A stretch of DNA of 64,000 bases, from the NCBI GenBank assembly GCA_963797765.1, contig CAWCQU010000002.1, positions 1,662,624 to 1,726,623 on the forward strand, in the 5' to 3' direction. The stretch's first letter is position 1. Each line of letters starts with the position of its first letter. A program made the position numbers and the translations under genes. Below, in pieces: positions 52,966 to 64,000 of the stretch. This stretch comes from JBGPTK01 sp963797765 (lineage in GTDB: Bacteria; Acidobacteriota; Terriglobia; Acidiferrales; UBA7541). The notes below the pieces were generated by a model. That model worked only from the letters and a program-made list of their open reading frames with translations. It did no database searches and was not told the origin of the DNA.

Positions 52966-54237
52966 TCAAGTAGACAGCCGAAGACTCGGGCAGCCCACAG
53001 GGGGGCCGGGCATCTTTGACCCGCCTGGGGAAACAACCGGGATCAGTGCCAATTCTGATGTCGGGGCGGCAAATAATAAGAACGCCAGAAGCGAGTAAGG
53101 GTTAGCTAGGGCAAACATAAAGCGGCCAACTATGTCGTTCACCAAGAACACCACCAACAACAGGCTGCAGACCAGGTAGAACTGTCGCTGACGATGGTCC
53201 GCAGCACGAAAGTAGTTCTGTTGGAACATCTTCAATATGCTGAGGAATCTCCAGGAAATCAGGATGAGTGGAAACAAGCCTAGCTCATAGAGAATTACCA
53301 GATAGCTATTGTCAATGGGTGGGTACATTGAATCCGAGGATCTGAGCCCTTGGCCAAACATCCAAGTTCCGTCGGACAAAGCCCGGACGATTTCTTTCCA
53401 CTTGTCTACACGCCCGGTGAGCCCAGAATCGAGCCCGCGATCGGAGGTAGAGAGAGAGAGAACTTGATCGACAAATTCATAGCCACTTGCAGTCCACTCC
53501 AGATTCCCGGCGACAAGCACCGTCGCCAAGAGCAAAGTTGTTGTGAGAAGTCCCCATCGCAGAAGCTTCCGCCGCTGGTCTTTTGCCGCACCAAAGAATG
53601 CCATTCCAGCAACGACCAGACAACCGGCAAAAATTGCTACCAGGGAACCACGTGAGGACGCGAAGAAAATGATCGCCAAGCAAACAAGGCCGGCCGCACC
53701 CGCGAAAATCTTGATGTACCAACCGCTCGTAGCGCACTTCCAGACCAGTACGCAGAAATATCCAGCCAGCACAAAGGCCAGCACATTCGGTTCGAAAGCA
53801 AATGCAGTGAACCTCGTCAGGCTGAACACGGCCTGTGTGAGATCGGCGAAAGCCAGAACCATGAATACGCCTAACGACAGGATCCCCGACCAGAAGAACG
53901 CCTCTAGAACTTCCCGAACCGGTACAACCGCCATGTAAAGTCGCGCCAGCACCAAACAAACCGTGGTGAGCAGCCAGTAGTCGACGGATTCATGAAAATT
54001 AGAATCAATCGATGGTCCTAACATTAGAAAGGGCAGGACCACCACAAACAGAAGCCCGTCCATCTCAACAAGCGATTTGACAGCCCTCAGCACGGAGTGC
54101 GAGCAAAAAACTCTGAAGAACACCAACACTGCAAAAAGGATTAAAGGAGCAAACCGCCGAGCCACTGTCAACTCCGGCGCAAGGTACGCAACGAAGGAGA
54201 GAAAGAAAACAAATGTTAGTGTGATGCGATTTACCAT
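52966..54237 (-). CDS. O-antigen ligase/Wzy-type polymerase-like membrane protein
   Basis: 423 residues with about ten membrane helices and a large periplasmic loop (about residues 240-300, containing SDRGLDSGLTGRVDKWKEIV). The loop motif SGLTGR-x-x-x-W is typical of the O-antigen ligase/Wzy polymerase superfamily. It probably polymerises the repeat unit at the periplasmic face. No Shine-Dalgarno is obvious. Confidence 0.82.
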   Translation of the reverse strand: MVNRITLTFVFFLSFVAYLAPELTVARRFAPLILFAVLVFFRVFCSHSVLRAVKSLVEMDGLLFVVVLPFLMLGPSIDSNFHESVDYWLLTTVCLVLARLYMAVVPVREVLEAFFWSGILSLGVFMVLAFADLTQAVFSLTRFTAFAFEPNVLAFVLAGYFCVLVWKCATSGWYIKIFAGAAGLVCLAIIFFASSRGSLVAIFAGCLVVAGMAFFGAAKDQRRKLLRWGLLTTTLLLATVLVAGNLEWTASGYEFVDQVLSLSTSDRGLDSGLTGRVDKWKEIVRALSDGTWMFGQGLRSSDSMYPPIDNSYLVILYELGLFPLILISWRFLSILKMFQQNYFRAADHRQRQFYLVCSLLLVVFLVNDIVGRFMFALANPYSLLAFLLFAAPTSELALIPVVSPGGSKMPGPPVGCPSLRLST

Positions 54238-54306
54238 GAATAGCAGCTCTAACCGAGTTCCCTGGCAAGCAAAGTTAGTTCCGGACGAAAGAATATGGCC
54301 GAGTCC

Positions 54307-55492
54307 TCACGAGTTCAAAATCCGCTCAAACAGCTTCACATAACGACGGGCGGTATTTTCCCAGGAATACAAGCCGATGCGTTCGCGATTGTGGGCGGCT
54401 TGGGCGGAAGCTGTCTTTTCGTCATTCCACAGTGAAAGGATGAGTCCCGCCAGACCGTCAACATCGAGCGGGTCGAACAAATTCAACTGCAGCACGCGGC
54501 TCAGCTCCTCAATCGGCGGGATTCTGGATCCGATGATGGGGGCACCGGCCGCCGCCGCCTCCAAGATCGGCAAACTGCTCGATTCGTGCAACGTAGCCGT
54601 GATCACGAACGTTGCTCTCTGATAAAACGCCACCATGTCCTGAGAAGAAATCTTCCCCAGATAGTGCACGTAATCCATGGACTGGTTCATGATGAATTTG
54701 AATATTTCAGGAGCAGCCGAATATTTTTCGCCGGTAAAAACGAGCGGTATTTTTTGGCCGAGTCCGGTTTCGATCTGCTTTAGCGCTTTCAGAACGGTCA
54801 AATGGTTCTTGTGCGGCCACAATTGTGCCGGAAAAAAAGGTATCGGCTGGGGAGTCCGTGCAGCCTGGACAGAGAATCTGTGCCCGCCGGCGCTGCAAAT
54901 TTTTCGATAAGCGTTCCCGAAGGAATGACTTCGATCTGTTCCGGAGACAACCAGGGAAAATGCTTCAGCAAGTCTTCTTTAATATATTGGCTGCTAGCCT
55001 GGAAATAGCTCGCATGGCGCGCGCTGAGTCCATAAGTGATGCTTCGGCTGAGCCGCGTCGGCCAATTGAAGAATTCTGGGTGGTGGACATGCTGGATATC
55101 GTGCATGCTGAGCACAGTGGGTCTACGGCTGTCTAAGCACCGCAACACGGGAGTCGGCGTGTAGAGAATGTCCGATTCGACGTCCATCAACGCGCGGACG
55201 TTTTTGAAAACGAGATCGCTGGTGAGTTTATAGAATCCGCGGCTACAAGAAAGGGAGGCACCCCGACAGATGCCGCTGGCTGAGAAGTGAGCCGGTCGCC
55301 AATCACGACGATCTCGAAATTATCGTAATTCCGAAACTGCTCAAAAAGGTGCTGATTCCCATCGGTGACAAATATGCTGAATTGGCAACCGCTGGAGACT
55401 CTTGCGAAGCCCTCCAAAAGCCCAAGTGCGTATGTGGTCACCCCTCCCACGAAGGAGGGATTGATGTCGAGACAGTTCACTCCGACCCGCAT
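54307..55492 (-). CDS. GT4 glycosyltransferase (two frameshifts)
   Basis: About 395 codons. Start MRVGVNCLDINPSFVGGVTT, acceptor-side MHDIQHVHHPEFF, then in the C-terminal GT-B half MWPHKNHLTVLKAL, TGEKYSAAPEI, YLGKISSQDMVAFYQRA and SSSLPILEAAAAGAPII with the ExxxxxE donor motif. A base is missing near 55235 (FYKLTSDLVFKNVRALMDVE across the joint) and another near 54835, where CTTTTTTTCC should have one more T to give RYLFFPAQLWPHKNH. The sugar is unknown. Confidence 0.8.
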
Positions 55493-55676
55493 CGAGACGC
55501 CGGGTCCGTCGATCTCCGCAGCTCTTTCCTTTCCCGTCCTACCGTTCTTGCTTGGGATTGCTCTATGGTGTTTGATTGATTCAATGTTGATCCCGGCTGA
55601 GTCTGAGAATGTGGAAAGGCCTGCACTGGATAATGCCGTTTTTATCGAACTGACTCGTATGCTGAAAATGCAGTAT

Positions 55677-57094
55677 TTACTGGCTTGCTTTCAGGTGGAC
55701 ACAAGAGAAAAATCCCACGGCGAGAGTAATTGTGTAGGCTGTCGCGGAGAGTAACATGCCATAAATTGCGCCGGCCAAGCCGAAGTGCATCACCAGAGGA
55801 ATGCCCCCAAGAAAGGTCACGGCTCCACTGCAGACGTAAGCATAGAAGTTGACCTTCGGCTTCTCGGCAGCATTCAACGCGATGCTCGTCGAGTTGCCGA
55901 TTCCCATTAATAACGGCAAGAAAGCAAGCATGTAGAGCAGGGGAGCTAGACCATCGAACCTTCCTGCGTAGAGCCAATGCATCGTTGGTCTTCCCGCTAT
56001 GCGGACCGCGAGTGCAAACAGCGCGGTCACGCCAGTCGTGGCGAACGTATATCGTTTCCACAGGGACCGCAAATCTCCCACCTTGCGCGCGGCGTAATGG
56101 GACGCCAGCATCGGAAGTACCAGATAGGACATTGCAATGAAAATGTGATCTACGGGCTGGACGAATAGATAGATGGCCTTAAGCTCAGCCACCTGCTTTA
56201 CGGAAAGAAACCCCGCAACGAGCCAATAGTAGCCTTGTGTGGTGAACTGGAACACAAAGGCGGTCCAAAGCACCCATTTCGAATACTTCCAGTGCTCGCC
56301 CCAATAACCGGGAGTGGAGTCCAAAAAGGGCGGCCCTTGACGATCAAGCGCGAGTTTTTTCCCCAAGCTGAAGCCCGCCGCGATCCAGCCCATGGCGAGA
56401 ATTACAAAAACTGAGAAGCCATTCAAGATTTGAGTCTTTGCCCCCAGCCAAAGTCCACATGCAACTGTCACAAAGCAGATCAGGGAGGCTTGCGCGGCAA
56501 ACTCAGGCTGGCGCTGGAGGTAGAACACCCGGCGGAGAAACGTCCCGAGAGCAGAACGCCGACAGTCACTCCGAGACCGAGAAGCGAGCGGGAAACGTAC
56601 TGTGGTGCAACGCAATATAGCACAAGGCAAATCACGAGCACGAGCAACATGAGCAGCAATCCAACGAATGCATTCACCCGCACCATCAGCCGCAGGTATT
56701 CCGAAAAGCGGTTGCGGTACCTTCCAGAGCCGTAAACGGTGTATGGCTCGAGGATGGCGGAATTGTGAAGTCCAGCCAGGAACGTGAAGAGCGAGTACGA
56801 CAGGGTGAACATCCCGTACTCTTCCTTTGTTTGGGTGCGGGCAAGCATCACATTGGCAAGGAAATTAGCTCCAACAGCGAGCGCCTGGTCTGCAAAGCTA
56901 TACACAACTGGTTTTAATTTATCCACCGCCAGCACTGGGCCAAGGAGAAACTGCAACCAGGTCTTTGTTTGCCCAGAGAGCTTAGCGGCAGCAGGGGGCA
57001 CATTGAGTGTCCCGTTGGGGGTTAGGGGAGCATCTTCCATAAATGCCGCATGAACTTGATCTCTATCAGCCAGCAATCTTGACCGTGAAATCAC
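55677..57094 (-). CDS. Polysaccharide flippase-like membrane protein (frameshifted)
   Basis: About 472 codons with 12 or so hydrophobic helices, MATE/Wzx (polysaccharide biosynthesis) type: FADQALAVGANFLANVMLAR, EEYGMFTLSYSLFTFLAGL, then FQFTTQGYYWLVAGFLSVKQ and LMGIGNSTSIALNAAEKPKV. One base is missing near 56545 (LLSGTFLRRVFYLQRQPE across the joint). The start is GTG 57094, adjoining the NusG-like stop; an ATG 18 codons later is an alternative. It probably moves the lipid-linked repeat unit across the inner membrane. Confidence 0.8.
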
Positions 57095-57650
57095 TCAGCC
57101 GATTCTTTCGATTTCTCCGGCATCGATCTCTACTGAAGCGGAGTGCATGATCAATTCGATGGACAGAACCACTCGAACTGCGTTCTTCTTTCGGATCAGT
57201 ATTCCTTCTAGGCCTTCGAGCGGCCCGCTCTTAATTCGGACGCGCCGGCCAATGGTCAAATAGCGATGTGGTTCGACACGCAGTTGCGCCGCAAAGCCGT
57301 CACGAAGCGCTTCGATGTCTCTTTCGGGAAGCGGAGTCGGAACTTTGCTGAAACCCACCAGCCGGACCAGACCGGGAATCTGCAAGACCCTCAAGCGATT
57401 GCGCAGTGCGAGTCGGACAAAAACATACCCGGGAAACAACGGCATGAGCAGTTTAACCTTGCGGTCCTTCCACCGGCGCACAGACTCATATTGTGGCAGG
57501 AAGTGTTCGATTCGAGCTCCGAACGAGCTGTTCGGCGATCCGCTTCTCGTGATTCGCACAGGTGTAAGCGGCGTACCAGCGCGGCTCCAGGTCATCGCAA
57601 AGCCCGGTTTCGCGTTCCCGAAGTTCGATATGGGTGTTGAGAGTGGCCAT
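57095..57650 (-). CDS. NusG-family specialised antiterminator (frameshifted)
   Basis: About 185 codons from the ATG at 57650, which overlaps the Wzz-like stop (TGATG). WYAAYTCANHEKRIAEQL at the start and, after one extra base near 57527, IEHFLPQYESVRRWKDRKVK, LFPGYVFVRL (NGN domain), then a KOW domain (IGRRVRIKSGPLEGLEGILI). This is the RfaH/LoaP/UpxY class of NusG paralogues, which travel with polysaccharide operons and help RNA polymerase read long transcripts. It is inside the operon rather than first. Confidence 0.85.
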
Positions 57651-59145
57651 CAATCAAGTCCAACGATGCCAGATACAGCTTCGCCCCGTCGCCTACATGG
57701 CGATGCGAAAGTTAACTGTAATCCGTACAGCAGTTTACGGGGCCTGTAACCTGATTTCTTTCGTTCTGAATCTTCCCCTCGCCTCCGCAAACGAATCCAA
57801 GATTTTCCGCTCGGCCCAGCTGACTCGTTGCCGTTCGCCGAGGGTAAATGCAAGCTCGATTTCATGCTGTCCAGTACTTCCTTCACAAAGATTCTACGCG
57901 GATCCAGGCGATCGGTCTTTTCCCAGTACGTTCTACCCAGGACCCAAGCTGACCCGAGAGCGATCGATAGGATGGTTCCAAGAAAAATAATTGCGAATCG
58001 GGGAGGGAACGATTTTTTTTCGGGTATCTCGGGCGGATCGAGCACCTTGACGCTGGGAATTTCCTTTGCCTCTTGCACCTTTGCCAATTCATATTCCTGT
58101 GTTAGGACCTCAAACACTGATTCTTGAACCTTCAGCCGGCGGAAGAGATCTGCGTACGCGACGCCGAGCAGGGGAAGTCTCCGAATCGATGGGTAAAGCG
58201 ATTCGTTATCTTGACCGTTTCCAGAAGTCGGCTCGCCTTTACCGCCTAGCTTCTCAAGCTGATTGTGGAGTTCCGAGATGCGAGCTTGTACGGATCTGAC
58301 GCGCACATTGCTTTCCGTGTATATCTGTTTAAGCCCCTCCATCTCCGACTCGGCCGCGATCAATTGGCCCGTAAAGTCGCCGCCGCTTCCACCATGGCCT
58401 TGCCCTGGGATTGAATATCGATGGCGGTGTTCTTGCTGGCAAATTGGCTGAATTCCTTCTCGGCAGATTCCAAATCTTGCTTGACGCCCGCGAGCCGTTC
58501 TTCCAAGAACACTCGCTCGCGGTGAGCCGATGAAGTGCTCAGCAAGTTCACGACATAGTTAAGCTTCTCCACATATTCACGCGCCATTGCAGCGGCTCGC
58601 TCGCGGCTACGATCGGTCACCTGTATCGTGATAATGCCGCTTTTTCGATCTTCGGCGAGATTGGTGCGGGTCGCCAAATCAATCCGGGCTTCTTCCCAAC
58701 GCCTGTCCCAATAAACATTTCGCAAGTCGAATTTCGTGATCAGGTCGTCTTGTACGGTTCTGCTGGAAAGTATTCCGATGAACAAATCTCCGGTAGTCTT
58801 GACGCCGAGAAGATCGCCAGCAAGCGCGCCAAGACTTCCGCCCCCAATGCCCTCTTCACTCCCACCGGCTAACGACGCGAGCATGCTGAGTCCAGAACCC
58901 GTCTGTTGGTCTGGTGGCATCAACCGTGTTGTGGAGGTGTACCGAGCCGGAATGGCAAACGCAACAACGATCCCCAGAATCAATCCGTAGAAGGCGAACC
59001 GCCCTAGAATTCGACGGGCGTTCCAGAGCGTGCGCAGCGTCACAATGGCACTTTCGCGTTCAGCTTCTAGAACGACGGGAAGAGCATCTCCATAACTCGA
59101 TTCATTGACGATTTCCTGTTCCGGATTGGTCGTAATATTCTTCAA
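57650..59145 (-). CDS. Wzz/chain-length-determinant-like protein (frameshifted)
   Basis: About 498 codons. An N-terminal membrane helix (GRFAFYGLILGIVVAFAIPARY) before TSTTRLMPPDQQTG, a long coiled-coil periplasmic part (ERVFLEERLAGVKQDLESAE; LIAAESEMEGLKQIYTESN), and a C-terminal helix (PPRFAIIFLGTILSIALGSAWVLG) preceded by LDPPEIPEKKSFP, the Wzz proline motif region. One base is missing near 58363. No tyrosine kinase domain. It sets polymer length together with the Wzy-like protein. Confidence 0.84.
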
Positions 59146-59185
59146 ACCTTCATTCTCCCAGCAAGTCTCTTTTCCAAACAGTCAC

Positions 59186-61706
59186 TTAATTCCGCGAGTG
59201 GCGCGGCCAAAACGTCATTTGAATCGAAGTGGTTACATTGGATTGCGCCCCGGGAGACAGGATCGGGAACAACCATTTCTCGTATTGCACGCCGCCAGAG
59301 AAACTCAGATCGTTACGTATCCAAATGTCACTGTGCAGTCCCAAGTCAGTGATGGTTCCTCCAAACGGAATGAACTGCTCGCTGACCTTCTGGTGTCGAA
59401 AATTGAGCTGAATTTTGTTTCGCGCACTCAACCAGTAGGTAGACGACGCCTGCCCTCCCTGTCCCTGCCGGCCGATCCAGTCACCCATAAGATTTCCTTC
59501 GTTCGTGTAGCCACTTCGAAAACGGAAATTGAAATAGGGAAATCCGCCGCCATATCCCGAAATGGGCGGATCCGTGTACACGCCCTCGACTCGCAGATCC
59601 AACTTCGGGATTCCCGGGATCCGGGCCATGTAGAGTCCTGCTTGAAAAAACGAGCGGTCCCAATAAGCAATCGGATTGGGTTCGTCCTCCGCGAAGCCAT
59701 TCACATAAAACGTTAACCAGTTTCGCATCCACGGGAGCCTGTAGGTGAAATCGAGCTCGGTGCGGCGGTCCCCGGGATTGTCTTGAGCGCCGGGAAAAGT
59801 ATTGCTCGGCGAGAAAGACTGCACAAAGGAATGCCAATTAACCGGATATCCTGGTCCGCCAAAGAGAGTCGTGACAGAGACACTAAATTCAAAGTTCCGG
59901 GTCGGCTTAAGACTAATCTTGGATCCGTCGATCATCGGTTGCGGACTCAAGGATTGGCCCCATTGCCCCGCCAATTGAGGATTCGCAAATCCCCTGAATT
60001 CGAATTGCTGGCCCGAGAGCTGCCCGATAAAAAATTCCGTTCGAATCGGTCCGAGCCGGCCGAGGAAGCCTGGCAGTTTGAAAGGGCTCACCCGGTTGAT
60101 GCGAAACATCGTGATCGGTTCCGCATTGTCGCTGAACGTCATGGGCCCGCCCTCACCCGGACCCCACCACAGGCTCTGCTTGCCATATGAAATCTGCCAA
60201 TCCGAAAGATTGATTGCAACGTAGCTGTCCAACAGGGTGAACTGATTTACGGCCTGAGTCGGAGTGCCGGGAGGGAGCGGCACGACGTCTGCGTTTGAAA
60301 TTGCCTGGCGTGCGGCGAGCGGCAAGGCGGATGCCGATGGCGCATGTTGATATTCGCCGTTCACATAGGCAACAAACGGTCCTGCGGTTGTCCACCCCGA
60401 AAAGCCCGTGACATTGTTCACACCTTCTTCATAAGGGCGGCCGAAATCGTTGGTGATGGTTTCGCCAAAATGGTATCCGTCGGTCAAGGGTTGACCGGAA
60501 ATTCCGGTTACGCGCGTATAAATAGAATCAAGGCCTAGAGCGCGATTCGTTCCGCCGCCGATCAATTTCACGTCGCTCGCGAATTCACTCGCCAAAGCGT
60601 CATACATACGGCTGCCTCGTAGTGAGGCAGGCGCACTTTCGCTTAAATGGTCTTCCACCTCTCCCAGCAGGCGCGCGCACTCCAAGCGCGTCCAAGGGCG
60701 CAATCCCACTATGTTGCTATCCAGGTAGCCCAGCGCCGCCAACCGATCAAATGCCGGATAGATCCAACTGTCCAGCGGAACGTACGGAGATCCCATATTC
60801 TGCGGACGCCGGGCCCATTCACCTGAAAATTTATCTGACATCTTTTCCCACCCGCCGCCACCAATCTCGGGGTCATGATGCTTGCGGTAGACATATTCGC
60901 CAATCAGCCAGCCTAGGCTGCTGCCCACCAGCACATCCGAAGGAAAATGCTGCTTTGCCTTGATTCGCGAAATGCTGATCGCGGTAGCCCCACCATAGGC
61001 AAGGAACTGCGTCAGGAATCCGGGATATTCGTGAGCGAATACGCTCGCAATCGACCATGCTGCCGAAGCATGTTCCGAAGAAAATGAATCTCCGCCACTC
61101 CAAAAGCTCCCGTCGCCGTTGCCCTGTGGGGGCGTTCGCGCCGGGTTGCATACTTGAGGGCGTACGTCGGCACGAGGCTGTCGAGTGCCGCTTCTCCCGC
61201 CAGCAAACCGGTTTCGCGCGCATGATCGTTGCTGGTCATTTTCCCCAAAAGGTACATTCCGCCACTCGCGGCGGCCATGACCCCAATTCCATAATCCGAG
61301 ATTTTCTTGTAATTGCTCAGAGTGCTCGCGGAATTCGAAAGATGCTTGCTGAACTCAGCGTCCGTGGTAAATAGCGCCGCCGCGAATCCGCCCAGCGGAA
61401 CCAGCCACACCGTATCCGAAAAACGGACGTGAGCCGGACTCGTCCAAATCGCCTTTTGATCGGAGACAAAATGGCGCAGCAGGGGTTTTCCGGGAGAGTT
61501 GTCGTAATCTCAGCCCCTGAAATTGCAGCGTCATCCGGCCTCGGTCTAATTTTGCCAGCTTGCTCGATCACTTTCCCATCCGTTTTGGTTTGCGTCGCGC
61601 TCGCCTGGCCCGGTTGCGCCGGCGATTGTGAGTACGCATCGATCCCGATTCCCAGGCTGACGAATAACACGGTCCCCGCGCATAAAACTTTGGGCCCCAC
61701 TTTCAT
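59186..61706 (-). CDS. PAP2 phosphatase - Wzi capsule assembly fusion (two frameshifts)
   Basis: About 840 codons. Signal peptide (LCAGTVLFVSLGIGIDAYS), then an acid-phosphatase PAP2 domain: DQKAIWTSP, KYATRRERP, SSEHASAAW and SRIKAKQHFPSD, the three PAP2 motifs. From about residue 265 follows a beta-rich Wzi-like outer-membrane domain (RPQNMGSPYVPLDSWIYPAF; DWQISYGKQSLWWGPGEGGP; ending TTSIQMTFWP). One base is lost near 61120 (CGCCCCC should have one more C) and one shift is near 61500. The fusion would couple undecaprenyl-pyrophosphate or lipid phosphate release with surface attachment of the polymer. Confidence 0.83.
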
Positions 61707-61718
61707 CGTTCATGGCCT

Positions 61719-64000
61719 TTAGAACCGCACGGCAATCACGATCGTCTGGGCGATAGCCGAAGCGATCGTAGCCGTTTGCAAAGTGTCCTTCCACGTGATC
61801 CCGCTTCCCAGCGCCTTCTCCGGCACGATCACTGAATCCCCGGGCTGCAAAACCGCCGAGAGCGAATCGCCGGAGAAAAATCCCAGCTTGTGCCGAGAAC
61901 CGTTCCATCTGCCCGAATCGCGAATATTGCCTTTTTATTAGCGAGATTCGTCGGCCCTCCCGCCTGCCCGAGATACCATCGGGCGCTCTTTCCCGGACGA
62001 TAGGAAACCGCGGTGGGGTTGTACACCTGTCCCATCACCATCACGTAGTTGGGCTTCTTCGGAATGATCAAAATATCTCCCGCGCGGACCGCCACATCTT
62101 GCGGAGTATTTTCCCAATGCTGAATGTCGGAAGATATTCGAACGGTTACCCGCCCGGCCGGTGGGTTATTCGCCAAAGTTTCGAGCGTGACTTGCCATTG
62201 CGCGAAGGCCACTGCGTCCGCTTTCTTCTTGTCGGGATCGACTTCCGTTTTCTCGCTGGTCACCAGTTCCGTCTGGGCTGCCTTCACACGCTGCATTAAT
62301 TCCGCGTGGGTTCTTTCTTCCATCTCCCGCACCTGCGTGCGCTCGAGCACCGCTCCGTAGGGGTACGCGTCCGGTTGATAGCCTCCCGCGAGCTTCAGGA
62401 TGCTGCTGAGCCTGTCGCCGGGATGAATCCCAAAAGTTCCCGGATTTTTCACTTCGCCGCGGACAACAATGGTCGCTCCCAGGTCGTTCCATCCCGGTAG
62501 CTGCGGGATGGTCAAAACATCGCCGTTGTTTAGCGGCACATCCGCGGTCTTGTCGCCAGCGAGGGCCGCCTCCACATTGACGTTCTGATGTTGCGGCGTT
62601 TTGTTCACATCTTCGATGGAACGCGTCAGGTCCGCGTTTTGTAAAGAGGCGCTTCTTTTGGCGCCCCCCGCCACGCGAATCAGATCAGCCACTGTCAGAT
62701 TTGTTGTGAGCGGATAACGGCCTGGCCTTCCCACTTCTCCCTGGATGATGACTGTTGCGGGATCGACCCGAGCTAGATTCTTGTGGACCACAACTCGGTC
62801 ACGAGCTCGAGCAGAATATTGTCGAGCGGCTTACCGTCCCGCGCGTCGTTTAAGTTGACGCTGAGAATCTTGAGCTGGCTGTCGGGCAAATATTGAAACA
62901 CCTGCACGTTGTCGGTTTGTGAATCCGGCGTCAGGCCTCCGCCGTAATGATCGCGACCCACAAGTGAATCTGGCCGGGCGTGTTGTATGTTCCCGGCGAA
63001 CGAACTTCGCCCAGCACGGAAACCGTGGGCGGGCTCTGCAAATCGAACCGGCCGTAAATCCGGATCGTATCCATCGGCTCGAGCGTTGGGGAGTGGCCGG
63101 ATTCGAAAGCGCGGCAGCCAGATCAAAGCCGACCACACTCGGACGGAAGTCCGGCGCATTCAGCCGCACGATCTCGGCATATTTCGCGGAAGGTTCCGGC
63201 AGCAGATCCTTGTAACCGGATACGAGATCAATCTTCATGCCCTTCCGGTAGGAATATCGGCCCGGGCGCAATACGTGGCCTTCCAGATAAACGATATCTT
63301 GATTGTAGGAAGCGATTGGGAAAATTCGGATCGTGTCTCCATCTTGAATCGCAAACGCTTCCAGTTTCTTCTGCACAAAATCCGCGTCTTCTACTTCCGG
63401 AATATCCACGCTCAGCATGGTGTGTTTTTCGTGAGCGATCAGGCGCTGCACTTCAATATGGCGCAGGGTGGCGGCGGGCAGAATTCCTCCCGCCAATTCC
63501 AGAACTTGGGCCAAATCTTTTTCCCCATTCAGTTCATAAAGGGAGGGGCGCCGGACCATCCCTTCCAGCGTCACCTGTCCGCGGATGGGCGGCACTAATA
63601 CCGTGTCGCCGTTTTCAAGTGGCAGGATACCGTCCTTCACTCCGTGCAAAAGGAGATCGAAATGCTTACTTCCTGCACAAGCTTCTTGCCGCGAAAGTGC
63701 TGGACAGTCCGCAGGGATCCGCGGTCCGTCGGGCCGCCCGCTTCAAACAGTGCGTTCAGTGGCGTCGAAAGGGAACTAATGTCGTAAGCCCCGGCGCGCT
63801 GCACGTCGCCAACCACGTAGACGCGGATGGTGCGCAAGTCGAGTGGAGCGATATATCGGCCGAAAATCGCGAAATTGCGTGCGCAAAGATTTGCTGCACT
63901 GATTGCTGCACTTCGCCCAGGGTTCTTCCGCTCACGAGAACCGGCCCCGCTTCCGGAAGCGATGAGGAGCCTCGTGGTCAACGGTCCGGTAGATCCGTTG
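61719..64000 (-). CDS. SLBB-domain polysaccharide export protein (partial, six frameshifts)
   Basis: Runs off the right edge. Wza/export-type with repeated SLBB domains: APLDLRTIRVYVVGDVQRAG, GQVTLEGMVRRPSLYELNGE, VYLEGHVLRPGRYSYRKGMK, VLGEVRSPGTYNTPGQIHL, VIIQGEVGRPGRYPLTTNLT, IVVRGEVKNPGTFGIHPGDR, VMVMGQVYNPTAVSYRPGKS. It ends in ITWKDTLQTATIASAIAQTI. Frame breaks lie near 63885, 63668, 63090, 62955, 62803 and 61890; the protein is conserved between them. Multi-SLBB proteins of this kind form the outer-membrane export channel. It ends 12 bases before the PAP2-Wzi gene. Confidence 0.8.

Noticed and set aside
1..64000. CRISPR array
   Set aside because: No regularly spaced direct repeats were seen anywhere in the window, and no cas genes; the Cas4-like nuclease at 38893 sits in a phage recombination context.

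Overview
The window looks like a chromosomal segment of an Acidobacteriota bacterium (Terriglobia/Koribacter-Solibacter-like). The support is an ADOP-type double FtsX permease (a family named after acidobacterial genomes), several copies of two dispersed palindromic repeats that I associate with acidobacterial genomes (TAGCGCCGGGCTTCAGCCCGGC-like and GGTGCCCCATCCTTTCG-like), a Tat-exported HisC-like aminotransferase, DinB-like proteins and a PAP2-Wzi fusion. Base composition is high G+C, except for an AT-rich patch near 34.4 kb.

Layout. 0-7.2 kb (mostly minus strand): D-2-hydroxyacid dehydrogenase, gpmI, enolase and glgC (glycolysis and glycogen), with a CPBP protease on the plus strand. 7.4-16 kb: rpsU, a zinc ribbon protein, aminotransferase, DinB protein, BAAT-type hydrolase, ACR3 arsenite exporter and sucA. 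16-30.5 kb: O-methyltransferase, amidohydrolase, an endonuclease III homologue (frameshifted), phosphoesterase, threonine dehydratase, ArsR-type regulator, a second aminotransferase, a second DinB protein, ADOP permease (frameshifted) and an MscS channel. 30.8-33.7 kb: pntAA-pntAB-pntB transhydrogenase operon.

34-41.1 kb is a phage-like island ending exactly at the 3' end of a tRNA(CAU) gene. It carries small and large terminase subunits, a divergent XRE repressor with dyad operators, a compact recombination module (annealing-protein-like, SSB-like, Fe-S PD-(D/E)XK nuclease), an unknown conserved protein, a small HNH nuclease and a tRNA-Gln-like sequence. No capsid, portal, tail or intact integrase gene is visible.

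41.4-64 kb (all minus strand, beyond the right edge) is one exopolysaccharide cluster. In transcription order it has SLBB export protein, PAP2-Wzi fusion, Wzz-like protein, NusG-family antiterminator, flippase, glycosyltransferase, Wzy-like ligase/polymerase, two gmd paralogues, fcl, methyltransferase, WcaI-like glycosyltransferase, WcaJ-like phosphoglycosyltransferase, gmhA, a second phosphoglycosyltransferase, hddA-like kinase, hddC-like nucleotidyltransferase and a HAD phosphatase. Together they predict synthesis of GDP-fucose (or a relative) and of GDP-D-glycero-D-manno-heptose, with assembly and export through a Wzx/Wzy/Wza-type route.

A striking technical feature is about 20 single-base frameshifts, absent before 20 kb and very dense after 52 kb (six in the last gene alone). 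The protein sequence stays conserved in the shifted frames, so indel errors in the consensus are the simplest explanation. I annotated these as single genes spanning the shifts.
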